In this document: one piece after another, positions 54,378-63,984 of the stretch
Layout of the letters: the number at the start of each line of letters is the position of its first letter
Position numbering within the stretch: position 1 is the first letter of the stretch
From: Nocardia vaccinii NBRC 15922
Lineage (GTDB): Bacteria; Actinomycetota; Actinomycetes; Mycobacteriales; Mycobacteriaceae
DNA: 64,000 bases
Assembly (NCBI RefSeq): GCF_001613305.1
Contig: NZ_BDCC01000011.1
Location: 1 to 64,000 of the forward strand
Direction: 5' to 3'
Translations under genes and position numbers: made by a program
The notes under the pieces: generated by a model
What the model was told of the DNA's origin: nothing
The model's database searches: none
What the model saw: only the letters and a program-made list of their open reading frames with translations

Positions 54378-55553
54378 ATGTCGGTTCCCACCAGCAGCGC
54401 TTCGTTGTACCCGCCCGGCGGATTCGGGCCACCGAAGGATCGTCGCGGCCACGCGGAGGGCTCGGTGGGTCTGCCCGAGGGCACCGAGGTCTTCTCGGCC
54501 GACAACCACATCTCCCTGGCCGACGACATCTTCTACGAGCGGTTCCCGGAGAACATGAAGGACCGCGCGCCGCGCGTCTGGTACGAGGACGGCGCGTTCC
54601 AGATCGGCCGCAAGGGACGCTCGTTCCTGCCCGGCGACTTCAGCAGCGTGCTCATGCAGTACGACCCGCTGGACGGTTCCGGCAGCGCGAATTTCTCGGC
54701 ACGCGCCGCCGATCTGCGCGCGGACGGCATCGCCAAGGAGCTCGCTTTCCCGAATGCGTTGCTGGCCTTGCTGTTCTACCCGGACAAGGAGGTCCGCGAG
54801 CTGGCGTTCCGGGTGTACAACGAGTACATCGCCGATCTCCAGGAACGTTCCGGCGGCAGCTTCTACGGCGTCGGATTGATCAACTGGTGGGACCCGGCCG
54901 GTACCCGCCGCACCCTGGACGAGCTGAAATCGTTGGGGCTCAAGACATTCCTGCTGCCGCTGTCGGCCGGCAAGGACGACGACGGCAACGTCATCGACTA
55001 CGGCAGCACCGCGATGATCCCGATGTGGGACGCGATCGAGGAGTCCGGCGTGCCGGTCTCCCACCACATCGGCGAATCCCCGCTGTCCGCACCGTGCGAG
55101 GTCAACAGCGTGGTGGTCGGCATGATGCACAATGTCGCGCCGTTCCGGGAGTTGTTCTCCAAGTACGTGTTCAGTGGCATCATCGATCGGCATCCGGGCC
55201 TGAGCATCGGCTGGTTCGAAGGCGGCATCAACTGGGTGCCCTCGGCCATTCAGGACGCCGAGCACATGAACGCCTCCTACAAGCACATGTACAACCGGCC
55301 GATCGACCACGAGGTGCGCTACTACTGGGACAACCACATGCGTGCGTCGTTCATGGTGGATCCGCTGGGGCTGTCGCTGATCGACCACATCGGGCGCGAT
55401 CGGGTCATGTGGTCCTCGGACTATCCGCACAACGAGAGCACCTGGGGTTACTCGGAGAAGTCGCTGGCCAGTGTGGTCGAGGCGGTCGGGCCGCAGGACG
55501 CGGCCAAGATCGTCAGCGGTAACATCACCGATTTCCTGGGCCTGCGGTCATGA
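54378..55553 (+). CDS. Amidohydrolase (ACMSD-like, amidohydrolase_2 family)
   Basis: 391 aa TIM-barrel hydrolase/decarboxylase. Metal-site elements: FSADNHISLADD (Asp-x-His), SHHIGES and SDYPHNES. Family members decarboxylate or hydrolyse aromatic-acid or salicylate-like ring products. GGAGGG 5 bases upstream of ATG 54378. Start of the five-gene operon; overlaps the next gene as ATGA. Confidence 0.88.
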   Translation: MSVPTSSASLYPPGGFGPPKDRRGHAEGSVGLPEGTEVFSADNHISLADDIFYERFPENMKDRAPRVWYEDGAFQIGRKGRSFLPGDFSSVLMQYDPLDGSGSANFSARAADLRADGIAKELAFPNALLALLFYPDKEVRELAFRVYNEYIADLQERSGGSFYGVGLINWWDPAGTRRTLDELKSLGLKTFLLPLSAGKDDDGNVIDYGSTAMIPMWDAIEESGVPVSHHIGESPLSAPCEVNSVVVGMMHNVAPFRELFSKYVFSGIIDRHPGLSIGWFEGGINWVPSAIQDAEHMNASYKHMYNRPIDHEVRYYWDNHMRASFMVDPLGLSLIDHIGRDRVMWSSDYPHNESTWGYSEKSLASVVEAVGPQDAAKIVSGNITDFLGLRS

Positions 55554-56782
55554 CATCGTCCACCACCGGCACACCGGCGCTCGTGATCCCCGACGTGCCC
55601 GATCGGGCGCGCATGCGTCGCGAGACCGGCGCGCGGCTGCGCTCGGCCATGGCCGCTCAGGGAATCGACGCGCTGGTCCTGCTGAACAACAGCAATGTCG
55701 TCTACGCCACCGGGGCCAACTGGCCGCTCGGCGACGCGGGTCTGTCCCATGTCGAGCGACCGGTCGCGGTCGTGGTCGCGGGTGATCCGTGGCCGCATCT
55801 GTTCCTGCCGTTCCGGGAGGGGACCTCGGCCGAGGCCGATCTGCCCGCGGACCATCTACACGGGCCGGTCTATCTCGAATTCGACGAGGGTGTAGCGGAA
55901 TTCGCGAAGATCCTCGCGGACCTGATCCCGTCCGGATCGGCCGTCGCGGTCGACGAGTCCACCGGGGCGATGCTGCGGGCGCACAAGGAACTGTTCCCGG
56001 GCGGCGCGCCGACCGACGCCATGCTGGTCGTCGGACCGGCCAAGCTGATCAAGACCCCCGACGAGATCGCCTGCATCCGCACGGCGGCCCGCATCACCGA
56101 TCAGGCCATGGTCGACGTGCAGGCGGCCCTTGCCCCCGGACGCCGCCAGATCGATCTGTCCGCGCGCTTCGTGCGCCGGGCATTCGAACTCGGCGCAACC
56201 GCCACCATGCTCGATGCGATCTGGCAGGTCATGCCGGACACCAAGGCCGAGGGCGTGTGGACCACACACGGCGATCTGGCGCTGCCGCTGATCACCACCG
56301 AACGCGAACTCGCCGCCGGTGACGTGCTGTGGACCGACGTCAGCATCACCTACGGCGGCTACTGCTCCGATTTCGGCCGCACCTGGACCGTCGGCGCGGA
56401 GCCGAATGCGCGCCAGCACAAGCAGTTCGAGCGCTGGCACGAGATTCTGACCGCGGTCCTGGAGGTCACCCGCGCCGGGGCCACCGCCGCGGATCTGGCC
56501 CGCGCGGCCACGGCCGCCAACGGCGGGGTGAAACCCTGGCTGCCGCATTTCTACCTCGGTCACGGGATCGGGGTCAGCGCGGCCGAAACACCCATGATCG
56601 GAACGGATCTCGGCGCGGAGTTCGACGAGAACTTCGTCTTCGAACCGAACATGGTGCTGGTCCTGGAGCCGGTCGTCTGGGAGGACGGCACCGGCGGCTA
56701 TCGAAGCGAGGAAATCATCGTGATCACCGAAGAGGGCTCGATCGCCCTGACCGACTACCCGTACGCGCCCTATGGGCACTGA
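55550..56782 (+). CDS. M24 family metallopeptidase (Xaa-Pro aminopeptidase-like)
   Basis: 410 aa with creatinase-type N-terminal domain (to about 165) and the pita-bread catalytic domain. All five metal ligands present: Asp263 (WTDVSITYGG), Asp274 (CSDFGRT), His338 (GHGIG), Glu373 (LEPVVW), Glu387 (RSEE). Likely a dipeptidase or related hydrolase with two metal ions. Overlaps the preceding amidohydrolase gene by 4 bases and the following M24-like gene by 11. Confidence 0.9.
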   Translation: MTSSTTGTPALVIPDVPDRARMRRETGARLRSAMAAQGIDALVLLNNSNVVYATGANWPLGDAGLSHVERPVAVVVAGDPWPHLFLPFREGTSAEADLPADHLHGPVYLEFDEGVAEFAKILADLIPSGSAVAVDESTGAMLRAHKELFPGGAPTDAMLVVGPAKLIKTPDEIACIRTAARITDQAMVDVQAALAPGRRQIDLSARFVRRAFELGATATMLDAIWQVMPDTKAEGVWTTHGDLALPLITTERELAAGDVLWTDVSITYGGYCSDFGRTWTVGAEPNARQHKQFERWHEILTAVLEVTRAGATAADLARAATAANGGVKPWLPHFYLGHGIGVSAAETPMIGTDLGAEFDENFVFEPNMVLVLEPVVWEDGTGGYRSEEIIVITEEGSIALTDYPYAPYGH

Positions 56783-57893
56783 GGTGATGCCGGACGATCG
56801 CGCCCTGCGGCATGGGCGGCGCGATCGCGCACTGGCACAGATGAAAGCCCATGACCTGGACGTCCTCGTGCTCGGCCGGCAGGCCAACGCCCGATACGTC
56901 GCCGGCGCGCCGCAGCTGTGGGTCGCCGGAACCCGGCCGTTCGGCCCGGTGGCCACCGTGGTGCGCGAGACCGGCGCGGTCCATCTGCTCAGCACCTGGG
57001 ACGAGGGCATGCCCGAGGACATTCCGCACGATCATCTGTACGGGATGATGTGGAATCCGATGAATACCATGGCGGCACTTCGGGATATCCCGGGCGCGTC
57101 GACGGCGGTGCGGGTCGGGACCGATGCGATCTCGCCGAATTTCGCCAAGCTGCTGCCGCTGGCATTCCCGAACGCCGAGTTCGTGGACGGCGAGTCGGCC
57201 ATGCGTACTGCCCGGCGGATCAAGACCGCCGAGGAGATCGAGGTACTGCGCGGCACGTTGCGGGTCGCCGAGGCGGGGCTGGCCGCGGCTGTGGCCGAAC
57301 TCGCGCCCGGCAGCGGTGAGCAGAATCTGACCGGTGTGCTGCTCGAGGCGATGACGGCGGGCGGTATCAGTACGCCGGCGTCGCAGGATTCGGTCTGGGT
57401 CACCTCCAAGGAGCATCCGTGGCGGCGGGCCGGCGCGGACCGGCGGGCGCACGAGGGCGATCTGGTGGCGTTCTCGGCCGGAGTCCTCGGCGACGGGTAC
57501 ATCGGCGAGATCGGCCGGACGTATCCGGTCGGTGCGGCCGGTGACCAGACCCGAAAGCTGTACCGGCGCTGGGATGCGTTGCAGGCCAGGCTGATCGAGG
57601 CCTGCCGCCCGGGTGCGTCGGCCGCGGGTCTGCTCGCGGCCTACGAACTCGCGGGCGAGCCGCTGCCCGCGATGCCGGTCGCGCGCGGACTCGGGATGGG
57701 TTTCGATCCGCCCGTGGTCTCACCGCATCTGCGTGCCACGGCCGAGGCCGAACGGCTCGAGCCGGGCATGGTGCTGTCGGTCACCGGCTACGTCTGGGAA
57801 TCCGGGCTGGGCGCGGTGTTCGGCCGGGACGCGGTGCTGATCACCGATGACAGCTGCGAGGTGCTCACCTCCGCACCCCACTGGGAACACTGA
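56772..57893 (+). CDS. M24-like pita-bread protein without metal ligands
   Basis: 373 aa with the same fold as its upstream neighbour but the five ligands replaced: Ser235, Glu246 (conservative), Arg305, Thr338, Arg352. Motifs around these are otherwise kept (DLVAFSAGVLGDG, VARGLGMGF, MVLSVTGYVW, FGRDAVLI). So it cannot bind the usual metals. Probably a non-metal hydrolase like creatinase in principle, or a partner subunit for the upstream enzyme. Confidence 0.88.
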   Translation: MGTEVMPDDRALRHGRRDRALAQMKAHDLDVLVLGRQANARYVAGAPQLWVAGTRPFGPVATVVRETGAVHLLSTWDEGMPEDIPHDHLYGMMWNPMNTMAALRDIPGASTAVRVGTDAISPNFAKLLPLAFPNAEFVDGESAMRTARRIKTAEEIEVLRGTLRVAEAGLAAAVAELAPGSGEQNLTGVLLEAMTAGGISTPASQDSVWVTSKEHPWRRAGADRRAHEGDLVAFSAGVLGDGYIGEIGRTYPVGAAGDQTRKLYRRWDALQARLIEACRPGASAAGLLAAYELAGEPLPAMPVARGLGMGFDPPVVSPHLRATAEAERLEPGMVLSVTGYVWESGLGAVFGRDAVLITDDSCEVLTSAPHWEH

Positions 57894-57897
57894 TCGG

Positions 57898-57918
57898 CCC
57901 GAGGCGCTATGCCTCGGG
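57898..57918 (+). terminator. Stem-loop between operon genes
   Basis: CCCGAGGC and GCCTCGGG with a GCTAT loop, right after the M24-like stop and 39 bases before the next start. Partial terminator or mRNA-stabilising hairpin. Confidence 0.5.
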
Positions 57919-57956
57919 TTCGGTGTCCCCCATCATTTTCGGCAAAGGAGTCGAGC

Positions 57957-58916
57957 ATGTCCGAATCCGAGCAGCCCTCGGCAGAGGAGATCATCCGCTA
58001 CGAGAAGGATACGAAGACCAGGATCGCGACGATCACCTTCGACCGGCCCGACCAGCTCAACGCGCCCACCGCAGCGGCCCGATTGCGTTATGCGGATCTG
58101 CTGCACCGGGCCAGCGTCGACGACGAGGTGAAGGTGCTGGTCGTGCGGGGCGCGGGCGATGATTTCGGCACAGGCGCGGATTTGCCGGAATTCATGGAGA
58201 TGCAGAACGATCCGTCCCAGAAGCGCCGGCTGGCCGAGTTCCGGATCGGCGAGGACGAGGTGCGGTATCCGCCGAAGGATTCCTTCCGGCACGGCGCGAC
58301 CATCAGCCAGTGGTACGCCAACGCCTCGGCCGGATGCCGCAGCCTGCAGGAATTCAAGAAGATCAGCATCGTGGAGACCAAGGGGTACTGCTACGGCTGG
58401 CATTTCTACCAGGCCGCCGACGCGGATCTGGTGATCTCCTCCGACGACGCGCTGTTCGGGCATCCCTCGTTCCGCTACTACGGCTGGGGGCCGCGGATGT
58501 GGACCTGGGCGCAGACGATGGGGCTGCGGCGTTTTCAGGAGATGGTGTTCACCGGACGCGCCTTCACCGCGCAGGAGATGTACGAGTGCAACTTCCTGAA
58601 CAAGGTGGTCCCCCGCGCCGAACTCGAGGCCGAGACCGAGAAGTACGCGCTGGCCTGCTCGCGCAACCGCCCTACCGACACAGTCTTCATGCAGAAGGTG
58701 TTCTTCGAGGTGATGAAGCAGCATCAGGGCGAGTACATGGGCAGCCTGCTGAGCGGATTCTTCGAATCGATGGGCGGGCACATCCGCGCCGACGACGACG
58801 AACTCATGCTGGACAACGCGTTCGAGGGCGGGCTGAACAACTCGGTCAAGGACAACGACGCACAGTTCCCACCGGATTTCCGGCTGAGCAGGTCGGGCCG
58901 GAACAAGAAGGCGTAG
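57957..58916 (+). CDS. Enoyl-CoA hydratase/isomerase family protein
   Basis: 319 aa crotonase-fold protein. Oxyanion-hole regions FGTGADLPEFME and ETKGYCYGWHFYQAADADLVISSDDALFGHPSFRYYGWGP; the second is longer than usual. Catalytic Glu position near FRYYGWGPRMW is not the normal one, so reaction is uncertain. AAAGGAG precedes ATG 57957. Part of the amidohydrolase operon. Confidence 0.85.
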   Translation: MSESEQPSAEEIIRYEKDTKTRIATITFDRPDQLNAPTAAARLRYADLLHRASVDDEVKVLVVRGAGDDFGTGADLPEFMEMQNDPSQKRRLAEFRIGEDEVRYPPKDSFRHGATISQWYANASAGCRSLQEFKKISIVETKGYCYGWHFYQAADADLVISSDDALFGHPSFRYYGWGPRMWTWAQTMGLRRFQEMVFTGRAFTAQEMYECNFLNKVVPRAELEAETEKYALACSRNRPTDTVFMQKVFFEVMKQHQGEYMGSLLSGFFESMGGHIRADDDELMLDNAFEGGLNNSVKDNDAQFPPDFRLSRSGRNKKA

Positions 58917-58952
58917 CCGCGGCCAGCGTGCGGCGAAAGTCGGTGAGCGAGA

Positions 58953-61412
58953 ATGTCATCCAGGCAAACCACCCGCGCGTCGGTCGAGCCGCCGCTGCGC
59001 GGCTGTGTCGTGATCGATCTGTCCAGCCAGATCGCGGGCGGGTACTGCACGAAAATGCTGCGCGACGGCGGTGCGCAGGTGATCAAGGTCGAACCGCCCG
59101 AGGGTGATTCGCTGCGATCCTGGTCCGCCTCCGGCGCGGCCATCGAGAACGGTTGCGACGGTGCGTTGTTCAGCTTCCTGGCCGGCGGCAAGGAGAGTGT
59201 GAGCGCGGATCCGGATCGCACCGAGGATCTGGATCTGGTCGACACCCTGCTGGATTCGGCCGATGTGGTGGTCTGGTCGCCGGGCTCGCGGCTGGCCGAG
59301 CATCCTCGGCTGAGCGTGTCCGCGATCCGCCGCGCGCATCGGCATCTGGTGGTCACCGCGATCACACCGTTCGGGCTAGAAGGTCCCTGGAGTGACCGCG
59401 CCGCAACGGAATTCACGTTGCAGGCTTGGTCCGGCGGCATCGTCGGGCTCGGCCGCGGCGCACCCGAGCAGGCGCCGGTATACATCGGCGGCCGGGCGGG
59501 CGAATGGTTCGCCGGGGCGTACGCGTCGGCGGCCACCATGACCTCGCGGCTGCGCACGCTGGGATCCGGGACCGGTGAACTGGTCGATCTGTCCATCCTG
59601 GAGACGCAGATTCTCGGGCTCACCTATTTTCCGGTGTCGTTCCACGAGGCGCTGGACCGGCCGTTCCGCACGCAGCGGCGGTTGAGCGTGCCGGGTGTGG
59701 CGAGCGCGGCCGATGGGATGGTCGCGCTGGGCTGCGGCACCTCGCAGCAGTGGTTCGATCTGTGCGCGATGGTCGGACATCCGGAGTGGATCGATGAGGA
59801 CACCGATCTGTCCATCACCGAGCGGGCGAACAAGAATGCTCCGGAGATCTTCGCGTGGCTGGCCGAACAGCCCGCCGAAGTGATCCGGGATCTGGCCTCC
59901 GCGTTCCGGATTCCGAACGGTCCGGTGGTCAACGGGGCCAATGCGACCACGATGGATCATCACATCGCCCGCGACGCCTTCACGGTGAATCCGCGCGACG
60001 GATTCGTCCAGCCGCGACCGCCGTATCGCCCGCAACCGAGCTGGTCGAACGATCCGCTGCCCGCGCCGCGAGTCGGCGAGCACACCGCCCGGTATCGCGC
60101 CGCGCGCCCGGAACGCCATGACGCGCGCCCCGCGGCGACCCTGAATCCTCTTCCGTTCCAGGAACTTCGAGTACTGGACCTGACCGCCTACTGGGCCGGC
60201 CCGGCCTGCACGCACTATCTGGCCATGCTCGGCGCGGAGGTCATCCACGTCGAATCGGCCACCCGACCCGACGGCACCCGACTCATCGCCGGTGTGCCCG
60301 CGACGCAGGAGCAGTGGTGGGAGTACTCACCGATCTTCTCCGCGATAAACACCAACAAGAAGAGCATCACCCTGGACTTCCGCTCCCAGCGCGGACGGGA
60401 GCTGCTCGCGCGCCTGGCCGCCACCTGCGATGTGATCGTGGAGAACTACACACCACGGGTGCTCGACCAGATCGGGCTGGATTACGCCGCGGTGCAACAG
60501 CTCAGGCCCGATACGATCATGGTCCGCATGCCAGGCTTCGGCCTGGACGGACCGTGGCGCGACAATCCCGCCTTCGCGTACGTCATCGAGGACACCTCCG
60601 GGCTGACCTGGCTCACCGGATATCGGGATCGAAATCCGTTGGAGCCCTATTCGATCGGCGACCCCAACGCCGCTGTGCACGCTGTCAACGCCCTGCTGTT
60701 GGCGCTGGAACACCGCCGCCGCACCGGAAACGGCATGCTCGTGGAGGCGGCGATGGTGGACGCCGCCTTGAACATCGCCGCCGAACAGGTCATCGAATTC
60801 TCCGCCTACGGCGCACTATTGGAGCGCGACGGCAACCACGGCCCCTCGGCCGCCCCGCAGAATCTCTATCGAGCCTCGGGCACAGACGAATTCGGGCGTG
60901 AGGACTGCTGGGTCGCCATCGCCGTCAGTACCGACGACCAGTGGCGCGCCCTGTCCAAGGCACTGGGCGATCCGTCCTGGGCCCAGTCCCCAGATCTGTC
61001 CTCGGCCACCGGGCGCCGCCGCGAACACGATGCGATAGATGCACACCTGGCCGAGTGGTGCGCGGCCCGCGACAGCGACGAGATAGTCCGAATCCTCTGG
61101 GACGCAGAGATTCCCGTCGCCAAGGTCATGCAACCGCACCGCCAGACCGAAATCCCCCAACTGGACGCGCGAAACTTCTTCGAACCCGTCTCGCACCCCG
61201 TCGCCCGGACCGCCCGGCACAGCACCGTCCCCATCCGCTTCTCCGCCGGCCCCGACCGGTTCCACCGCTCCCCCGCCCCGCTACTGGGACAGCATACCGC
61301 CGAGGTCTTCACGGCACTGGGGCTGACCGAGACGGAGATCTTCGAACTCGAGGCCGATGGCGTCATCGGCGGCACTCCCGCGGTCGTCCGCACATCCGCG
61401 AAATCCGACTGA
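58953..61412 (+). CDS. Two-domain CaiB/BaiF CoA-transferase fusion
   Basis: 819 aa, two class III CoA-transferase domains, about residues 14-370 and 398-805, each with the canonical LRG..VIDLS/ELRVLDLT start. Domain 1 has the catalytic Asp (GTGELVDLS, Asp212); domain 2 has Glu at that site (GNGMLVEAAM, Glu597). Single-chain version of the family dimer; likely activates an acid for the enoyl-CoA hydratase step. Confidence 0.9.
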   Translation: MSSRQTTRASVEPPLRGCVVIDLSSQIAGGYCTKMLRDGGAQVIKVEPPEGDSLRSWSASGAAIENGCDGALFSFLAGGKESVSADPDRTEDLDLVDTLLDSADVVVWSPGSRLAEHPRLSVSAIRRAHRHLVVTAITPFGLEGPWSDRAATEFTLQAWSGGIVGLGRGAPEQAPVYIGGRAGEWFAGAYASAATMTSRLRTLGSGTGELVDLSILETQILGLTYFPVSFHEALDRPFRTQRRLSVPGVASAADGMVALGCGTSQQWFDLCAMVGHPEWIDEDTDLSITERANKNAPEIFAWLAEQPAEVIRDLASAFRIPNGPVVNGANATTMDHHIARDAFTVNPRDGFVQPRPPYRPQPSWSNDPLPAPRVGEHTARYRAARPERHDARPAATLNPLPFQELRVLDLTAYWAGPACTHYLAMLGAEVIHVESATRPDGTRLIAGVPATQEQWWEYSPIFSAINTNKKSITLDFRSQRGRELLARLAATCDVIVENYTPRVLDQIGLDYAAVQQLRPDTIMVRMPGFGLDGPWRDNPAFAYVIEDTSGLTWLTGYRDRNPLEPYSIGDPNAAVHAVNALLLALEHRRRTGNGMLVEAAMVDAALNIAAEQVIEFSAYGALLERDGNHGPSAAPQNLYRASGTDEFGREDCWVAIAVSTDDQWRALSKALGDPSWAQSPDLSSATGRRREHDAIDAHLAEWCAARDSDEIVRILWDAEIPVAKVMQPHRQTEIPQLDARNFFEPVSHPVARTARHSTVPIRFSAGPDRFHRSPAPLLGQHTAEVFTALGLTETEIFELEADGVIGGTPAVVRTSAKSD

Positions 61413-61638
61413 CCCGTCGGATCTTCTCGGCAACGACGGGACGAGCCGATCCGCTGGTTCGACGTGTCACGCGAGGTGGAGTCGGGCTGAAATATACGAG
61501 AGCACAACTCGTCAGCGCCGCTATACCATGGCGAGATCGTCTGTTTCACAGCCAGTCTCGGGGTGGGGTCATGAGTTCGACACGGGTACCAGCGGAGTTG
61601 CGCATTCGGCACAAGCCACCGGACGGGTATGTGCGCCG

Positions 61639-62463
61639 GTGATCACGAGCGTGCTCGTGCTGTCGGCCTTCTGCGCGTTGGTCGTCTGCAGCCTCTACTT
61701 CCTGCTGAAGCTGCACTGGTGGGCACTGCTGGGCCTGGTGCCGATGCTGCTCGTCTTTCCCTTCGGCACGATCGAATTCCTCCAGAACATCACCCGGGCC
61801 ACGATGTACCGTGCCACCACCACCGAGCTCATCATGTCCTGGCGCTGGCGCCGGAACTGGCCGGAGATCGAGTGGATGTCGTTCGGCGGGAAGTACGGTG
61901 CCGAGTACCGGGTCGGCCTGCGCGACGGCAAAAACAAGAGCTTCCGCCCGATCGGCGGCTACGACGTGCAGTGGTGGGAGTTCTTCGACTACATCGGCAA
62001 GGTGGCGCCACACGTCCGCTTCCTCGACCGGCGCGACCACGACCGGGCCTGGCGCCGGCAACATTCAGGGCCGAGCGCGACCGACCAACCGGCCCGCCAC
62101 CGCCAGCGCATACCCCAGCTCCTCGCCCCGATCGGGCTGCTCGCCCTGCTCTTCGGCGGCCTGCTCTTCTTCATCTGGAATTCCGCCGAACCCGGCCGCG
62201 CCATGTGCGAAGACAAGGTGATGTCACCGGGCGACAAATGCGTCTCCCTGAACGGCGGGACCACCACAACCTACGAGGAAGAACTCGCCACCAGCAGCCG
62301 ACAGCACGACGAAGCCCCGATCGCCCTCGCCGTCGCCGCCGGCGGCGCCGTGCTGCTCGTCGGCTCGGTGATCGTGCTGTTCGCCACCAGCCGCAGCGAG
62401 AAGGAGGACGAAGACCCCGACCTGCCCCCGGTCAAGGCTTACCAAGCCGTCGACCGAGGCTGA
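61639..62463 (+). CDS. Membrane protein with four helices; upstream overlapping short ORF
   Basis: 274 aa from GTG 61639. Hydrophobic segments near residues 1-20, 23-43, about 168-188 and 228-250, a soluble basic domain (GGKYGAEYRVGLRDGKNKSFRPIGG) between pairs. A 23-codon ORF at 61571-61642 (SSTRVPAELRIRHKPPDGYVRR) ends in a TGA overlapping this GTG; it reads like a natural N-terminal tail, so a frameshift or true start with coupling are both possible. Unknown function. Confidence 0.6.
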   Translation: MITSVLVLSAFCALVVCSLYFLLKLHWWALLGLVPMLLVFPFGTIEFLQNITRATMYRATTTELIMSWRWRRNWPEIEWMSFGGKYGAEYRVGLRDGKNKSFRPIGGYDVQWWEFFDYIGKVAPHVRFLDRRDHDRAWRRQHSGPSATDQPARHRQRIPQLLAPIGLLALLFGGLLFFIWNSAEPGRAMCEDKVMSPGDKCVSLNGGTTTTYEEELATSSRQHDEAPIALAVAAGGAVLLVGSVIVLFATSRSEKEDEDPDLPPVKAYQAVDRG

Positions 62464-62668
62464 CCTCGCGACGCCCGCTGTCGGGGCTGGAGACCGCACT
62501 GAACCCTCTCACCTGCAATAGAGGGCCTACTCGCGCCGGACCGCGCACACCGGAGATTCTCGGACCACCCGAACCATCGCAGTCCGGGCAACTCCGCGAA
62601 GGACCCGATGCTGTTGATGTGGCGGTCGGTGGCCGGGCGGCACCGAAAACAGCGGCCCGGCAACGAAT

Positions 62669-63871
62669 TCAGCGGGTCGTCGCGGGCAAGGTCTCCCAGC
62701 CGCGGACGGTCGAGGTGGGTGAGAGTTTGGCCGCGGACAGGTCGACCTCCCACTCCGGGAATCGCTTCAGGATCTCCTCCAGCGCGATCCGGCCCTCGAG
62801 CCGGGCCAGGGCGGAGCCCATGCAGTAGTGCGTGCCGACGCTGAAGGTCAGGTGCTGGCGAGTGTCGCGGTGGATGTCGAAGACGTCGCCGTCGGGGGCG
62901 AAGTGGCGGTGGTCGCGATTGGCCGCGCCGATCAGCAGCATCATCGCGCTGCCCTGGGGCACCGTGCGGCCGTACAGCTCGACGTCGCGGGTGACGTACC
63001 GCGCGACATGCGGCGCGGGCGGTTCGAAACGCAGCAGCTCCTCCACGGCGTTCGGGATCAGCGCCGGATTCTCGACCAGCTGCCTGCGCTGATCGGGATG
63101 TTCGGCGAGAACCTTTCCGGCCCAGCCGATCAGCCGCGTGGTGGTCTCGTTGCCCGCACCGGACACGACGTTGACGTAGGTCAGCAGTTCCTCGCGGGTC
63201 AACCGCCGCACGGTGCCGGTCTCGTCGGCGAATTCGACGTTCAGCAGCTCGGTCATGATGTCGTCGGACGGATGCTCCGCGCGCCAGTCGATGTACGCGC
63301 CGAAGATGTCGCCGGTGGCCATGCCCTCCGAGGCGGCCTTCATCGGCTTGCCCTCCTCGGTGCGCATCTGCTCGTTGGCGAAATCGCGGATGGCCTCCTG
63401 GTCCTGCTCCGGAATGCCCACCAGCATGCCGATGACGCGCATCGGCATCTGCGCGCCGATATCGGCGATGAAATCCAGTTTCCCGGTGCCCACGTGCGGG
63501 TCCAGGCTGCGCGCGCAGAATTCCCGGATCTTGTCCTCCAGCTCCCGGATCTTGCGCGGAGTGAACATGCGCGACAACAACTTCCGGTGGATGTCGTGGA
63601 TCGGCGGGTCCTCGAAGATCAGCACGCCCGGCGGAATCGGGATATCGGCCTTGATCAGCTCGATGATCGCGCCCTTGGCCGAGCTGTAGGTGCCGTGATC
63701 CAGCAACGCCGCGTTCACGTCCTCGAACCGGCTCAGCGCGTAGAAGTCGTGCTGCTCGTTGTAGTAGAGCGGTTCCTCCTCGCGCAGCCGTTTGAACATC
63801 GGATAGGGATCCGCGTTGAGCTGTACGTCGTAAGGGTCGTAGTAGACGTCACTGGCCGCGCTGGTGGTCAC
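62669..63871 (-). CDS. Cytochrome P450
   Basis: 400 aa, GTG start with GAGAGG upstream. I-helix GAGNETTTRLIG, ExxR as EELLR, heme loop SVGTHYCMGSALARLE. Different in sequence from the P450 at 44334. Ferredoxin not nearby. Its promoter contains a strong palindrome at 63965. Confidence 0.93.
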   Translation of the reverse strand: MTTSAASDVYYDPYDVQLNADPYPMFKRLREEEPLYYNEQHDFYALSRFEDVNAALLDHGTYSSAKGAIIELIKADIPIPPGVLIFEDPPIHDIHRKLLSRMFTPRKIRELEDKIREFCARSLDPHVGTGKLDFIADIGAQMPMRVIGMLVGIPEQDQEAIRDFANEQMRTEEGKPMKAASEGMATGDIFGAYIDWRAEHPSDDIMTELLNVEFADETGTVRRLTREELLTYVNVVSGAGNETTTRLIGWAGKVLAEHPDQRRQLVENPALIPNAVEELLRFEPPAPHVARYVTRDVELYGRTVPQGSAMMLLIGAANRDHRHFAPDGDVFDIHRDTRQHLTFSVGTHYCMGSALARLEGRIALEEILKRFPEWEVDLSAAKLSPTSTVRGWETLPATTR

Positions 63872-63964
63872 AGAGGTTCACCTCTCGCAGAAAAGTCATC
63901 GCGCTCGGTGCGGGCGGGCTTCAGCCGGGACCGAGTCGTCGGGGAAAGTACTACTTAGTGTAAA

Positions 63965-63984
63965 TGCGACAGTACGCTGTCGCA
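63965..63984. promoter_or_regulatory. Operator palindrome upstream of P450
   Basis: TGCGACAG-TACG-CTGTCGCA, 8-bp perfect arms, 94 bases before the P450 start. Typical TetR-family half-site spacing; the regulator would lie to the right, outside the window. Confidence 0.55.
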
